DNA of 64,000 nt, from the NCBI GenBank assembly GCA_050247075.1, contig JBFWUW010000006.1:72804-136803 (forward strand). Reading direction: 5' to 3'. Below the pieces are notes generated by a model that searched no databases, had not been told where the DNA came from, and saw nothing but the letters and a program-made list of their open reading frames with translations. Made by a program: the position numbers and the translations under genes. Position 1 is the stretch's first letter, and every line of letters begins with the position of its first letter. Of this stretch, positions 8,889-17,651 are shown piece by piece. This DNA is from JBFWUW01 sp050247075 (lineage in GTDB: Bacteria > Planctomycetota > Planctomycetia > Pirellulales > JBFWUW01).

Positions 8889-10142
8889 TTGGAACTCCTC
8901 GCCAAAATCTCGATTGTCGTTCTAGCCGTGTTGGCCGTGGGCCAAACCGCGCTCGTTTGCGGCTTTGTCCGCAAGCTAGCGGGTTGGCGGCAGCCAAGGC
9001 TGCCCGACGAAAAGTGCCCGCCCGCGGTCGTTATTCTGTGCCTGCGAGGCACCGATCCTTTCCTGTCGCGTTGCATCGATGCCATTTTGGACCAGGATTA
9101 CCCGCGATACGAATTGCGAATCATCGTCGATCACCCTGACGACCCCGCGCGGGCCGTGGCCGAGGCATCGTTGGCCAACCGGCCCCACGCTCCCGCCCGG
9201 TTGGAATTCTTGCGGGAACGCCGCGAATCGTGCAGCCTTAAATGCAGCAGCGTGGTGCAAGCCATGCGGGGATTGGACCCCACGGTTGAGTTTGTAGCGC
9301 AGCTCGATGCCGACACGATTCCGCATCGCACCTGGCTGCGCGAACTAGCTGCCCCATTTCAAGACGGCAAAGTTGGCGCGGCCACGGGCAATCGCTGGTA
9401 TATGCCAGAACAGCCTTCCTGGGGGGCGCTGGTTCGCTACGTCTGGAACGCCGCCGCCGTGGTGCAAATGTACTGGTATCGTATTGCCTGGGGGGGGACG
9501 CTGGCGGTGCGCGCCAGCATTTTGCGAGATTCCGACCTCTTGGAACGCTGGGGACAGGCGTTTTGCGAGGACACGATGCTGTTTCGCGTGCTGGGCCAGC
9601 AAGGGATGCGGGTGGAGTTTGTCCCTTCGTTGATGATGGTCAATCGCGAGAATTGCAGCCTGACGGGCTTTGTCCGCTGGATGCGGCGGCAACTTCTGAC
9701 GGCCCGGCTGTATCATCCTCGCTGGCCAGCGGTCGTGGCCCACGGAATTGGCACCAGCCTGGCCTTGGCAGCCGCGCTGGTGGTGGCCGCGTGGGGGGCG
9801 CTGCAAGGCCAAATGCAAACCGCGGCTTGGCTGCTGGGGGCACTGGCCATTTACGAAGGCCTGATGATCGGCGCGGTGGTTTGGATTGAGCTTCGCATGC
9901 GTGCCATCGTGGCGGCGCGCGGCGAGCCTACCTCGTGGATCGACGGCAAGACCGGGCTGTACTGGCTATTGGCCTACCCCGTTCTGCAGTTCACCTATCC
10001 CTGGGTGCTGCTGGCGGCCATGCGTTTCCGCCAAGTTGAATGGCGCGGCGTGACGTATGCGGTCGATGGGCCGTGGCAAATTCGCCTGACGAAATACGAA
10101 CCGTTCGCGGCATCTCGCGAATCTACACTGACCTCGCTTTGA
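8889..10142 (+). CDS. Membrane GT2/GT21-like glycosyltransferase, first of a tandem pair
   Basis: A 417-residue protein beginning at TTG, with an N-terminal membrane segment (about 5-28), a cytoplasmic GT-A domain and two or three C-terminal membrane segments (about 297-395). Catalytic signatures are VILCLRGTDPFLSRCI, AQLDADTIPH (DxD), GGTLAVRAS, FCEDTMLFRVLG (the base Asp) and RWMRRQLL (like the QxxRW motif). The layout resembles ceramide glucosyltransferase and hopanoid/lipid GTs (GT21). It shares long near-identical blocks with the next gene, including the segment FVPSLMMVNRE, so the two arose by duplication. It probably transfers a sugar to a membrane lipid or polymer. Confidence 0.85.
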   Translation: MELLAKISIVVLAVLAVGQTALVCGFVRKLAGWRQPRLPDEKCPPAVVILCLRGTDPFLSRCIDAILDQDYPRYELRIIVDHPDDPARAVAEASLANRPHAPARLEFLRERRESCSLKCSSVVQAMRGLDPTVEFVAQLDADTIPHRTWLRELAAPFQDGKVGAATGNRWYMPEQPSWGALVRYVWNAAAVVQMYWYRIAWGGTLAVRASILRDSDLLERWGQAFCEDTMLFRVLGQQGMRVEFVPSLMMVNRENCSLTGFVRWMRRQLLTARLYHPRWPAVVAHGIGTSLALAAALVVAAWGALQGQMQTAAWLLGALAIYEGLMIGAVVWIELRMRAIVAARGEPTSWIDGKTGLYWLLAYPVLQFTYPWVLLAAMRFRQVEWRGVTYAVDGPWQIRLTKYEPFAASRESTLTSL

Positions 10143-10161
10143 TCACTAGAACCAACGAACC

Positions 10162-11430
10162 ATGCCCACCTTGCTTACATTCACGATTGCCATTTCCGCG
10201 GTCCTTATCGGCATGGCCCTGTTTCAGGGAGTGGCGGCCGCCGTGTTCGTGCGGCTGTTTTTTAAGTCCGCGCCGCCGCGCCAGCCCGATGCTGAATTGC
10301 CGCGAGTTTCCATTTTGTTGTCCTTGCGCGGGGCCGATCCCCATTTAGCCCAGGGCTTGCAGAAGCTCATGTCGCAGGACTATCCCCATTACGAGTTGCG
10401 AATCGTCGTCGATAGCCAGGAAGACCCTTCGTGCGGGGTCGTGCGGCAGGCGGTTGCCCGCACCGGCTTTCAGAAAGTGGCCGTCAGCCCCTTGCATAGC
10501 CGCAGCGACCGGTGCGGCCTGAAAAACGCCGCCTTGGTGCAAATGGCCGGCGATCTGCCGCCAGAGGCTGAAGTCGTGGTTCTGGCCGACGCCGACCTGG
10601 TGTCGCACGCTGGCTGGCTGCGCGAACTGGTTGCGCCCTTGGCCGATCCCCGGGTTGGCGCTGCACATGGCAACCGCTGGTTTTGGCCCCGCCGCGCTTC
10701 GTTTGGCTCACTGGTGCGCTACTTGTGGAATTCCGCTGCCGTCGTGCCGATGTACGCCCTGGAAATCCCCTGGGGCGGGACTTTCGCCATCCGGGCCGAA
10801 GTGCTGCGCGACTCGGGGCTGCTGGACAAGTGGAGCAAGTCGGTCGTGGAGGATGCGCCGGTGCGCACGGCACTGGCCGAGCGCGGGCTGCGGCTCAAGT
10901 TTGTCCCTTCCTTGATGATGGTCAATCGAGAGGAATGCAATCTGCCATTCAGCCTGGATTTCATCAAACGGCAGATGACCTGGACCAAGATCTACCATCC
11001 GCAATGGATCCAGGCCGCGGCCCACGCCGTGGCCACCTCATTGGTACTGGCCGGCGCATTCGTGATGCTCGCCGTGGGGCTGCTGACCGGACAAAACGAA
11101 ATAGCCGCCTGGGCGGGCGGCGGGCTGGCGGCCTATGCGGCGGGCATGTTGCTGTTGTTGGCCTTGATTGAGACAGGCGTGCGCCGCGTGATTCGTACCC
11201 GCGGCGAGGCCGTGCATCAGTTCTCGCCAGGCGAATGGTTGAAAATCATCGCGGCCATCCCTTTGACGCAGGCCGTTTATCTGGCCGCCGTATTGCTGGC
11301 CATGTTTCGCAGCACGGTTGCCTGGCGGGGCGTGATCTATGAGATTCGCGGCCCGTGGGACATTCGCTTGATTCAATACCGCCCTTACGAGCAAGCAACC
11401 CCCACGGCCAACGCCAATGTCTCTCTATGA
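10162..11430 (+). CDS. Membrane GT2/GT21-like glycosyltransferase, second of a tandem pair
   Basis: A 422-residue paralogue of the preceding gene, from which it is separated by 19 bases. It has an N-terminal membrane helix (about 5-33), the GT-A core with ILLSLRGADPHLAQ, VVLADADLVSH (DxD), GGTFAIRAEVLRD, VVEDAPVRTALAERG and FVPSLMMVNREECN, and C-terminal membrane helices. The QxxRW-like position reads FIKRQMTWTKIYHP, differing from its partner, so the acceptor or processivity may differ. It ends in ATGA overlap with the FkbM methyltransferase gene, indicating translational coupling. Confidence 0.85.
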   Translation: MPTLLTFTIAISAVLIGMALFQGVAAAVFVRLFFKSAPPRQPDAELPRVSILLSLRGADPHLAQGLQKLMSQDYPHYELRIVVDSQEDPSCGVVRQAVARTGFQKVAVSPLHSRSDRCGLKNAALVQMAGDLPPEAEVVVLADADLVSHAGWLRELVAPLADPRVGAAHGNRWFWPRRASFGSLVRYLWNSAAVVPMYALEIPWGGTFAIRAEVLRDSGLLDKWSKSVVEDAPVRTALAERGLRLKFVPSLMMVNREECNLPFSLDFIKRQMTWTKIYHPQWIQAAAHAVATSLVLAGAFVMLAVGLLTGQNEIAAWAGGGLAAYAAGMLLLLALIETGVRRVIRTRGEAVHQFSPGEWLKIIAAIPLTQAVYLAAVLLAMFRSTVAWRGVIYEIRGPWDIRLIQYRPYEQATPTANANVSL

Positions 11431-12305
11431 CCGTCGAACTCTTATCCCATCAAAATGACATGGCTGGCCGCTTTCGCAATTATCGCTTGCCTAATGGGGT
11501 GGAAATTGCCCATTTCAGCAAAGCCGACACCGATCTGGTCTATCACGAGATTTTCGTCGAGGATGTCTACCGCCAGCATGGCGTTACCATCGGCTCGGGC
11601 GACGTGATTGTGGATGTGGGTGCCAACGTCGGCTTGTTCGCCTTGTTTGTGAGCCAGATTTGTGACCAAGCCACGGTGGTATCGTGCGAGCCGGTACCGG
11701 CGATCTTTCGCGTCTTGATGGAAAACGCCGCCCGGCACAGCCAGATCGATCTAAGGTTGGTCAATGCGGGGCTGTCGCGGGCACCCGGCACGGTGGAGTT
11801 CTCCTACTACCCCAGGCTGTCATGCGCGTCAACCATGTATCCCGATGACTCGCCGGAAGAGCGTGAAAGGTCCACGGAATACGTACTCCAGCAGTTCAAG
11901 GAACTCCCCAGCAAGCCCCTAAAGGCCGCCATAGGCCTGATGCCAAGGCCTGCCCGCCACGCCTTGGCCAGGCTGGTGCGTCGCCATTACACGCGCCGGC
12001 GCAAGGTTCTTTGCCGTCTGACGACGCTTTCGGATCTGATCGTGGAACAGCGACTGGAGAGAGTCGACATGCTTAAGCTGGATGCCGAGCGCAGCGAACT
12101 GGATGTCTTGTCCGGCATTCGCGATGAGCACTGGCCGCTGATTCGTCAAGCCGTGGTGGAAGCGCACGACCCGCCCGCCTCCGCCGCGCTGGAGCGAGTT
12201 CTGTCCTCGCGCGGCCTTCAAGTGACGGTAGAGCAAAATCCGCACTTTCCACATATCGCCATGCTGTATGCCACGCGAAAGCCGGACGAATCGCGGGCGG
12301 GTTAA
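11427..12305 (+). CDS. FkbM-family methyltransferase
   Basis: A 292-residue protein. DVIVDVGANVGLFALFVSQI (about 49-68) is the SAM-binding FkbM signature, followed by ATVVSCEPVPAIF and, near the C-terminus, ERVDMLKLDAERSELDVL and VVEAHDP, all diagnostic of the family. FkbM enzymes O-methylate sugars, polyketides or lipids. The ATG at 11427 is chosen because it overlaps the stop of the upstream glycosyltransferase (ATGA) and gives the expected family length. A frame extending to 11355 lies inside the previous gene. This is the last plus-strand gene of the envelope cluster and ends 9 bases from a convergent gene. Confidence 0.88.
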   Translation: MTVELLSHQNDMAGRFRNYRLPNGVEIAHFSKADTDLVYHEIFVEDVYRQHGVTIGSGDVIVDVGANVGLFALFVSQICDQATVVSCEPVPAIFRVLMENAARHSQIDLRLVNAGLSRAPGTVEFSYYPRLSCASTMYPDDSPEERERSTEYVLQQFKELPSKPLKAAIGLMPRPARHALARLVRRHYTRRRKVLCRLTTLSDLIVEQRLERVDMLKLDAERSELDVLSGIRDEHWPLIRQAVVEAHDPPASAALERVLSSRGLQVTVEQNPHFPHIAMLYATRKPDESRAG

Positions 12306-12314
12306 GCTGCCCGC

Positions 12315-13052
12315 CTATTGCTCAACCTCGATCAGCTTCCGATCCGGATCTTTCTTGTGCCCACGCCCGGCGGGCCAGAAAAGGCGTCCCAAGAGTTTTC
12401 CACCGGCGTAATCTGGTGCGCGATAGAGTTCTTCGACGCTCTCCTCCGGAAAGGGGCAAATGTCACTGCGTACGAAGAAGGCGTTAATGCCTCGGCTTTC
12501 GCAATAGGCCAGCGTATACCCCTTGCGCCGGCTAAGCCGCGCGAGCGCCAGCAGGCTGGCTCCAAAGTAGTCGGTGCCTCCCCAAGAGAAACTGGGGTCG
12601 TATTCGATCGTCCTGCTTTGAGTGGGGGGAACGGAGGCATTGTACTCCATGACCAGCACGCGAGGCCGATAGCGCGCATCAAGGGCTTTCCAAACCCAAT
12701 AGTCGTTGCCATCAATGTCGATGGACAACAAATCGAACTCGTCTGGCACCTGGTGCCTGGCGAACACCTCGTTGATGCTCTCCGCGGTGATGTTCTCTTG
12801 GCGGATAAAGGGATGGTTCGGCTCAACGGCACAATCCATCAACAGCCCGGTCCAACCGTCTTGCTCGCGCAGGCGGCGCGTATTGCATTGCCTGGCACCC
12901 GGACCCACGCCAAACTCGACACAAAACCGATTGGTGGTGCCAAGCACCTCAAACAAACGGTCAAGGACTCCATCCTCGCCGTTTTGCGAATAGGTGCGAG
13001 ATTCGTGCTGCTTCGCCACGAATGGTGAAAGCGCCGCTTGCCCTCGGTCCAT
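12315..13052 (-). CDS. FkbM-like (SQNGEDG) methyltransferase-related protein
   Basis: A 245-residue protein with YSQNGEDGVLDRLFEVLG, FCVEFGVGPGARQCNTR and FDLLSIDIDGNDYWVWKAL, a layout shared with FkbM-type methyltransferases and with bacterial proteins found in glycan clusters. The glycine-rich strand VEFGVGPG is a degenerate SAM site, so activity is plausible but unproven. The ATG at 13052 is preferred over an in-frame TTG at 13070 because AAGGGGAT lies 5-6 bases before it. It converges tail-to-tail with the plus-strand FkbM gene, with a 9-base gap. Confidence 0.72.
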   Translation of the reverse strand: MDRGQAALSPFVAKQHESRTYSQNGEDGVLDRLFEVLGTTNRFCVEFGVGPGARQCNTRRLREQDGWTGLLMDCAVEPNHPFIRQENITAESINEVFARHQVPDEFDLLSIDIDGNDYWVWKALDARYRPRVLVMEYNASVPPTQSRTIEYDPSFSWGGTDYFGASLLALARLSRRKGYTLAYCESRGINAFFVRSDICPFPEESVEELYRAPDYAGGKLLGRLFWPAGRGHKKDPDRKLIEVEQ

Positions 13053-13056
13053 GCTA

Positions 13057-13064
13057 ATCCCCTT
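13057..13064 (-). promoter_or_regulatory. Ribosome binding site of the FkbM-like gene
   Basis: The minus strand reads AAGGGGAT, with its 3' end 4 bases before the ATG at 13052. This decides the start against the upstream TTG at 13070. Confidence 0.6.
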
Positions 13065-13208
13065 CAACAATGCCGCGTTCCGCTAGGCTGTTCAAGAACT
13101 TACGAAATACACCCGTTGATTCCGCATTCTACGATAGATGATTGAAACGGTTCCATGCGAACATCGAGGCGTTAGAAGCGCTTGAAGCTTTGGATTGTCT
13201 TCTCGCCA

Positions 13209-13979
13209 TCATGCTCGTCGCAACACGAATACCGGCTGCGCGTATTGGCCGGCCGGCTGGTCGAACAGCGCCTCCTCAAACCCAAACGAGGCAACTTGTT
13301 CCCAGCCTCCCAGTAATTGCGGCAACCGCTGGCGACCATAGATACGGTGCGCATTCCAGACCAGCGCGTCGCGGCCCACGGGAACAGCCAAGAACAAGAG
13401 TCCATCCGGCTTGAGCAGCTCGCGCATGTCTTGCATGGCCCGCAAGTCGCCGCGTGGGTTGATGGGATCGCCGTAGCGTCCCAGGCCATCGTGTTCAATC
13501 GACGAGATCGACAGTGCCGCGTCAAACTGGGTTGGCTGCCGCGCGAATTCCGCGGGCGTTACCACGTTCAGGCCCGGGATGCGGCAATCGACATCGCGGT
13601 ATTCGATCGTCGTCACACGGCCTCCATATTCCGTGCAGACGCACTCGTACCACGGCATCTCCGACCCGACGATCACCACGTTGCGCCCGCGTATGGGAAA
13701 TTTTTCCAGGGCCGAATACACAAATGAATCGGTTGCTCCATAGTAGTGCCGCTTGCGGGCCCGCACGCGCGCCGGATTCCATCCCAGGGAGCGCTCCGTC
13801 CAGCGCAAGGGGTGGGTCTTGATATCGTTGACGTAGAGTTGCAACCGGGGAACCTGCCCGTCCTGCGTGAATTCGGCCTCCATTTCAGTGGGCACTTCCC
13901 GCGGCGGGAATTTTCCCGAACGCCAGCCGTTGAGCAGGCTATTTAGCTTGAGGTAGAGAAGCGTGGGGGAATTGAGCAT
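13209..13979 (-). CDS. DUF268 family protein
   Basis: A protein of about 256 residues with the DUF268 hallmark SSIEHDGLGRYGDPINPRGD (about 165-184). VVIVGSEMPWYECVCTEYGG upstream looks like a Rossmann SAM-binding strand, and LLKPDGLLFLAVPVG is the usual methyltransferase strand. The function of DUF268 is not established; the fold suggests a methyltransferase acting on sugars or glycolipids, as these genes sit in glycan clusters. I use the ATG at 13979; a GTG nine bases upstream is also possible. It lies 156 bases upstream of the FkbM-like gene on the same strand. Confidence 0.8.
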   Translation of the reverse strand: MLNSPTLLYLKLNSLLNGWRSGKFPPREVPTEMEAEFTQDGQVPRLQLYVNDIKTHPLRWTERSLGWNPARVRARKRHYYGATDSFVYSALEKFPIRGRNVVIVGSEMPWYECVCTEYGGRVTTIEYRDVDCRIPGLNVVTPAEFARQPTQFDAALSISSIEHDGLGRYGDPINPRGDLRAMQDMRELLKPDGLLFLAVPVGRDALVWNAHRIYGRQRLPQLLGGWEQVASFGFEEALFDQPAGQYAQPVFVLRRA

Positions 13980-14058
13980 GGCGCACACATGAAATGTCGA
14001 TCACCAACCGGCCAGGGCTATCAGCGGTTAGGTGGCTATTTCGAGCCAAAGGCCGTGG

Positions 14059-15669
14059 TTAAATCTTGGCGGGCACCGGGTTGCGGCCGCCCACATCCGA
14101 GGTTTGCAGTAATGGCGGCAACAGGGCAGTCCTGGGGAAAAGCGACCGATAGAGGGATCGTGTTAAGTCCTCGGCGACTGGCTGGCCTTGCCAACTCAGG
14201 GCCCGCTGAAAACGGCCATACGCATTTGACTGCTCCTCTTGCGCCAAATTTGCCAGTTCTGGACAAGGCAGACTTGCCACATGAACGCAATTCTTGGCCA
14301 GTCCCTCGGACAAACTAACGGGGTGCCCATTGGATAAGGCGATGGTCCAACTGCCGCCGCCAGCGCCTGCCACATTCAGGCCAATAGCCTGCGTCCGATT
14401 GTCGAGGCCATTCGTACCGTTGCCATTTGCGGAATTTCCGTTCTTGCCATTGCCGTTTCCATTGGTTGCGTGGCCGTTGGCGCGGTGTACCTGGTTTGTA
14501 TCCACCAGCGTGCTGCGTAAGTACTCGCCCGCCCAAAAGGAGACTTCGACCTTTTTTGCCTTGCGCTTGCCCCAGCGGTCGGCCTCGCCAAATTCCAGGT
14601 AGCGGTGCAAGGCGGCCTGGTCAATCCGAGGGCAGGGAAGGTCGGCACAGAAACGGATCAAGTTCGTGGTATCAAAAGTTGGGTCGGTGTGATCGTAAGA
14701 CTCGTAGGCCACCATGCGGTCGTAGACGCCCCGCTCAAAGTCGTTCATCAGTGAACGGTCTTTTTCGCCAGGCCCGCAATACTCCACACCGTATGAGTTG
14801 AAATACTTGTAGGCAGCGTCGATGATCTGCCGCGGCGTGATGGGATCGACCGGAGCTAGGTGATAGGTGCCGCCGTGGGCAGTCGGCGTCAAGAACAGCC
14901 GACTCAGAACCTGCCCCACCCAATCGACCGGCACGATATTGCGAGGCTCGTCGCCCGACATGTGCAGCCGGATTGGCGTATGCCGCGCGCCATTGGCATC
15001 GGGATCTTGCCCACGAACCAGCACCGACATCATCTTCAAATACAAATACAGGCCATGATACGTGTTGGTGTATCCGGTGCGCGAATCCCCCGCGATCACC
15101 GCAGGGCGGTAGACGGTTCGCTGATCCAGGAAATCGGCCTCGCGGACCAGCTTTTCGGCCAGGAACTTGCAATGCTCGTAATCGTTGCGAAACGCCTGCC
15201 CGCAATCGAGTTCGTCCTCGTAAATCGTCCCCTGGCGCTGCCCGCAAACGTAGGCGGTGGAAACATAGTGTAGACGGGGCAACCGCAGGCCGTGGCAAAG
15301 CTCCAACACATGGCGGGTGCCGTCTAGATTGGTGGTCCAGGGCTCTTCGCGGCGGTCGCTGCCGTTGAAGACTAGCGAGGCGGCATTATGAATGACCTGG
15401 TCGCAGTGCCCGGCCACCCACCGCCGGTCGGCCTGGCTTAGGCCCAAACCTTCTTGCTGCACATCGCCGGCCAGGCAGACGGGCCGCGGCAGTTCCATGG
15501 CCAACTCGCGTTCCCAGTGCTGCAGAATGGCCTCGCTCCGCTCGTAAACATTCTCGCGCTCGGAGGGGCGAATGACCAGCGCTAGCCGCTCACCTTCCAG
15601 CAACAAGTCGCGGACAAGATAGCGGCCAACCAGCCCCGTAGCCCCGGTCAATAGAATGTACGAATCCAC
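14059..15669 (-). CDS. Thioester-reductase-like SDR (NAD_binding_4) with Asn/Gly linker
   Basis: A 536-residue protein beginning at GTG with GGGAGAG 7 bases upstream. Residues 1-375 form an extended SDR like the reductase (R) domains of NRPS, carboxylic acid reductases and fatty acyl-CoA reductases: nucleotide loop LLTGATGLVG (6-15), HNAASLVFNGS, HYVSTAYVCG (Ser137), and the catalytic pair YEHCK (Tyr164/Lys168). Residues 397-424 are a low-complexity Asn/Gly run. About 110 residues follow; WTIALSNGHPVSLSEG faintly recalls sterol-carrier-protein-2 folds, but I am not sure. It could reduce an acyl thioester to aldehyde or alcohol, or be a sugar/lipid epimerase-type SDR. The nearby CoA ligase and condensation-like gene favour thioester chemistry (inference). 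Confidence 0.78.
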   Translation of the reverse strand: MDSYILLTGATGLVGRYLVRDLLLEGERLALVIRPSERENVYERSEAILQHWERELAMELPRPVCLAGDVQQEGLGLSQADRRWVAGHCDQVIHNAASLVFNGSDRREEPWTTNLDGTRHVLELCHGLRLPRLHYVSTAYVCGQRQGTIYEDELDCGQAFRNDYEHCKFLAEKLVREADFLDQRTVYRPAVIAGDSRTGYTNTYHGLYLYLKMMSVLVRGQDPDANGARHTPIRLHMSGDEPRNIVPVDWVGQVLSRLFLTPTAHGGTYHLAPVDPITPRQIIDAAYKYFNSYGVEYCGPGEKDRSLMNDFERGVYDRMVAYESYDHTDPTFDTTNLIRFCADLPCPRIDQAALHRYLEFGEADRWGKRKAKKVEVSFWAGEYLRSTLVDTNQVHRANGHATNGNGNGKNGNSANGNGTNGLDNRTQAIGLNVAGAGGGSWTIALSNGHPVSLSEGLAKNCVHVASLPCPELANLAQEEQSNAYGRFQRALSWQGQPVAEDLTRSLYRSLFPRTALLPPLLQTSDVGGRNPVPAKI

Positions 15670-15699
15670 GCGGCTTCTCTCCCAATATCCATGCCGATA

Positions 15700-15714
15700 G
15701 GGCGTTTAACGCCC
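15700..15714. promoter_or_regulatory. Short perfect dyad in the leader of the SDR gene
   Basis: GGGCGTT-T-AACGCCC is a perfect 7-bp inverted repeat 31 bases upstream of the SDR start codon. There is no T-run, so it is not an intrinsic terminator. It could be an operator or a leader hairpin. Confidence 0.35.
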
Positions 15715-15914
15715 ACCCCCAAACGGGGACGCAAAAGGGACATGATAAGAGAGGGTAAATGAAATGACAAGAACAAAACGGTAATCTGGGATATATAAGT
15801 GGAATTGATCGACTGCATGGCTAACGCAGCGCGCAATCTCATGTAGACGACAGTCAATATCTCTTTACCAGAAAACATGTTGCGTCTGATTAATGAGCCC
15901 TGTTTGCCAAGCCG

Positions 15915-17162
15915 TCACTTCGCGGAAGAATAGACATGCACGTCGTAAGGCTTGAACTGGTCAATAAGCTTGCCATTTTTGACCTGTACGGTGCGATCCT
16001 CGAACAGAACGGTGAGTTTGGCATCTTTCCAGGCTGACGGAAGAATTAGCTTGAACTGCCCTGCGGTGGGTGACGCGTTGATGGCCAATGCATATAGGCG
16101 GTCGCCCGATTGTCTGGTGGAGACAGTGATGGCATTGGAGCCATCGGCAGGGGCCACGGAAACCGCAGTCGCCGGGTCGGCTTCGCGGAGCACGAATATC
16201 TTGGATGCCTGTTCCAGTTCCTTGAAGAACGGCCTGTGTTCCTTCCAAAACTTGCCGTTCAGCTCCAGGCACCGCTGAAACTCTCGCTCACGCACCGTGG
16301 GGTCTTCGGCCTGCGACCACAGAGCCGCGGCGCTGTTGGGCTTGGTGCAGCGGTATTGGCCGTAATACAGCAGGCCCTTGGCACCGTGCAGGACCGCCTG
16401 ATATGCCATGAAGCGGCTTTCGGCCACCGTGGGATAGCCCCGCTCGCCGTACTTCAAAGGATCCCACGACCAGGCTTGCAGAACCAACATGCGGGGCTTG
16501 TCGCCGTGGGCTTCCCTCAATCGTTCCAGGTAGTCCCGCATCTGGGTGATGTCTTTGTTGGGCAACCGGCCGTAGCCCTTTTCTCGTGGAATTGGGTACA
16601 GATCGGTCATCACGATGTCCCCTAAGTCCTTCCACGACTCGAACCGGTCGGCGGCCCCCGGCCAATGGCAAACCAGAATCGGGTGATGGGGATCCTCGCG
16701 ACGGACCAGGGCTTGGCCTCGGCGAGCCTGATCGACTGGCACCTGATTGAGGATTGGCTCGTCCTGAAACTCCCACATCAGCAAGCTGGGATGGTCGCGG
16801 TAGGTTCGCAACTGCTCGACAACCCGGCCTTCACCGGCATCGTCGGTAATGGCGAAACCATCCACGCCGCGATACCAGACCATTAAGCCGTTGTCGTGGG
16901 CCAAGTCCAATTCTTGTTTCCAGTCGGGGGAGTTCCAGCGGTAATACCCCATCGTATTGAACCCGGCCTCGCGCAACTCCTTCATGCCTTGGCCCGTTGG
17001 ATCGTCCAATTCCTCCTGGCAGTAGTACAAGCCGATGGGAAAAAACGGTTCGCCGCGCACGAGAATGGTCTGGTCATCACGAAACGTCACCCCCTGTGGC
17101 GGATCGGCCAGACAGGGAGCCGCCGACAGCAGGAAGGCGAACAAGATGAGGAATAGTTTCAT
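15915..17162 (-). CDS. Secreted TIM-barrel glycosidase-like protein
   Basis: About 415 residues. The start at 17162 gives a clear signal peptide, KLFLILFAFLLSAAPCLA, cleaved before DPPQG; an upstream ATG at 17234 would bury it. The N-terminal part, PFFPIGLYYCQEELDD, EAGFNTMGYYRWN, GLMVWYRGVDGF, resembles GH2/GH42-type catalytic barrels. MWEFQDEPILNQ supplies a likely acid/base Glu in a DEP motif, and HGAKGLLYYGQYR is a late strand. The last 100 residues are a beta-sandwich (DRLYALAINASPTAGQFKL). It probably acts on a polysaccharide outside the cytoplasm; no family number can be assigned by eye. An AT-rich 245-base gap separates it from the SDR gene. Confidence 0.72.
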   Translation of the reverse strand: MKLFLILFAFLLSAAPCLADPPQGVTFRDDQTILVRGEPFFPIGLYYCQEELDDPTGQGMKELREAGFNTMGYYRWNSPDWKQELDLAHDNGLMVWYRGVDGFAITDDAGEGRVVEQLRTYRDHPSLLMWEFQDEPILNQVPVDQARRGQALVRREDPHHPILVCHWPGAADRFESWKDLGDIVMTDLYPIPREKGYGRLPNKDITQMRDYLERLREAHGDKPRMLVLQAWSWDPLKYGERGYPTVAESRFMAYQAVLHGAKGLLYYGQYRCTKPNSAAALWSQAEDPTVREREFQRCLELNGKFWKEHRPFFKELEQASKIFVLREADPATAVSVAPADGSNAITVSTRQSGDRLYALAINASPTAGQFKLILPSAWKDAKLTVLFEDRTVQVKNGKLIDQFKPYDVHVYSSAK

Positions 17163-17651
17163 CAAAGCGGTATAGCCGTCAGCGGAGAAGCCATCAGCAA
17201 TCCGCTTTGCGCACAAGATAAGGAATCGGTTCATGGAAGTATCAGCTAAAGGAATGGATCACCCGAGGGTTTTCTCTGTGGGACATAATAACTGCTACCT
17301 CGGGGCGATGCGGGACCCGTTCCAACCTATTCACCGGCTCGGCAGCCTTCCTATCTACCGACAACTGGACCACTTTATCTCGGCAGCGGTGATCAATGGA
17401 CCCTTGTAGGCTCTGCCCGCATAGGCACGCGCTGCCCAATTCTTAGGCAAGGCTCTGCCCTCGGCCCGCTAGCAGCGAGAGCGGGCGGCAAGATTCATCC
17501 GCCGCATGTCTATTGTACATAGCGAATTAAAGAGGTTTCGGGCCGGTCAGTTGGAGGCTGTGAGCGGTATCGGCGCAGTACTTGCGTCGCCCGCCTCAAG
17601 GAACGGGGTACGCAAAGCACGGATGAATCGCCGCACGAGCCCTTATTACGT
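17163..17651. other. Divergent intergenic region and nitrate-operon leader, 489 bp
   Basis: This region carries the start regions of the secreted glycosidase (minus) and the nitrate operon (plus). Visible elements are a dyad CTAT-TGTAC-ATAG at 17510-17522 next to an AT-rich run (GAATTAAAG), and a small hairpin CGCA-GTACT-TGCG at 17574-17586. A CGGGGTACGCAAAGC stretch follows at about 17604-17618. There is no convincing ORF. The length and hairpins leave room for transcriptional or RNA-leader control of nitrate genes, but no site can be named. Confidence 0.45.

Noticed and set aside
17604..17640. GGTACGCAAAGCACGG resembling the core of a cyclic-di-GMP (GEMM) riboswitch
   Set aside because: The partner half with GGCAAACC and the downstream tetraloop-receptor helix are absent, so the match is probably chance.
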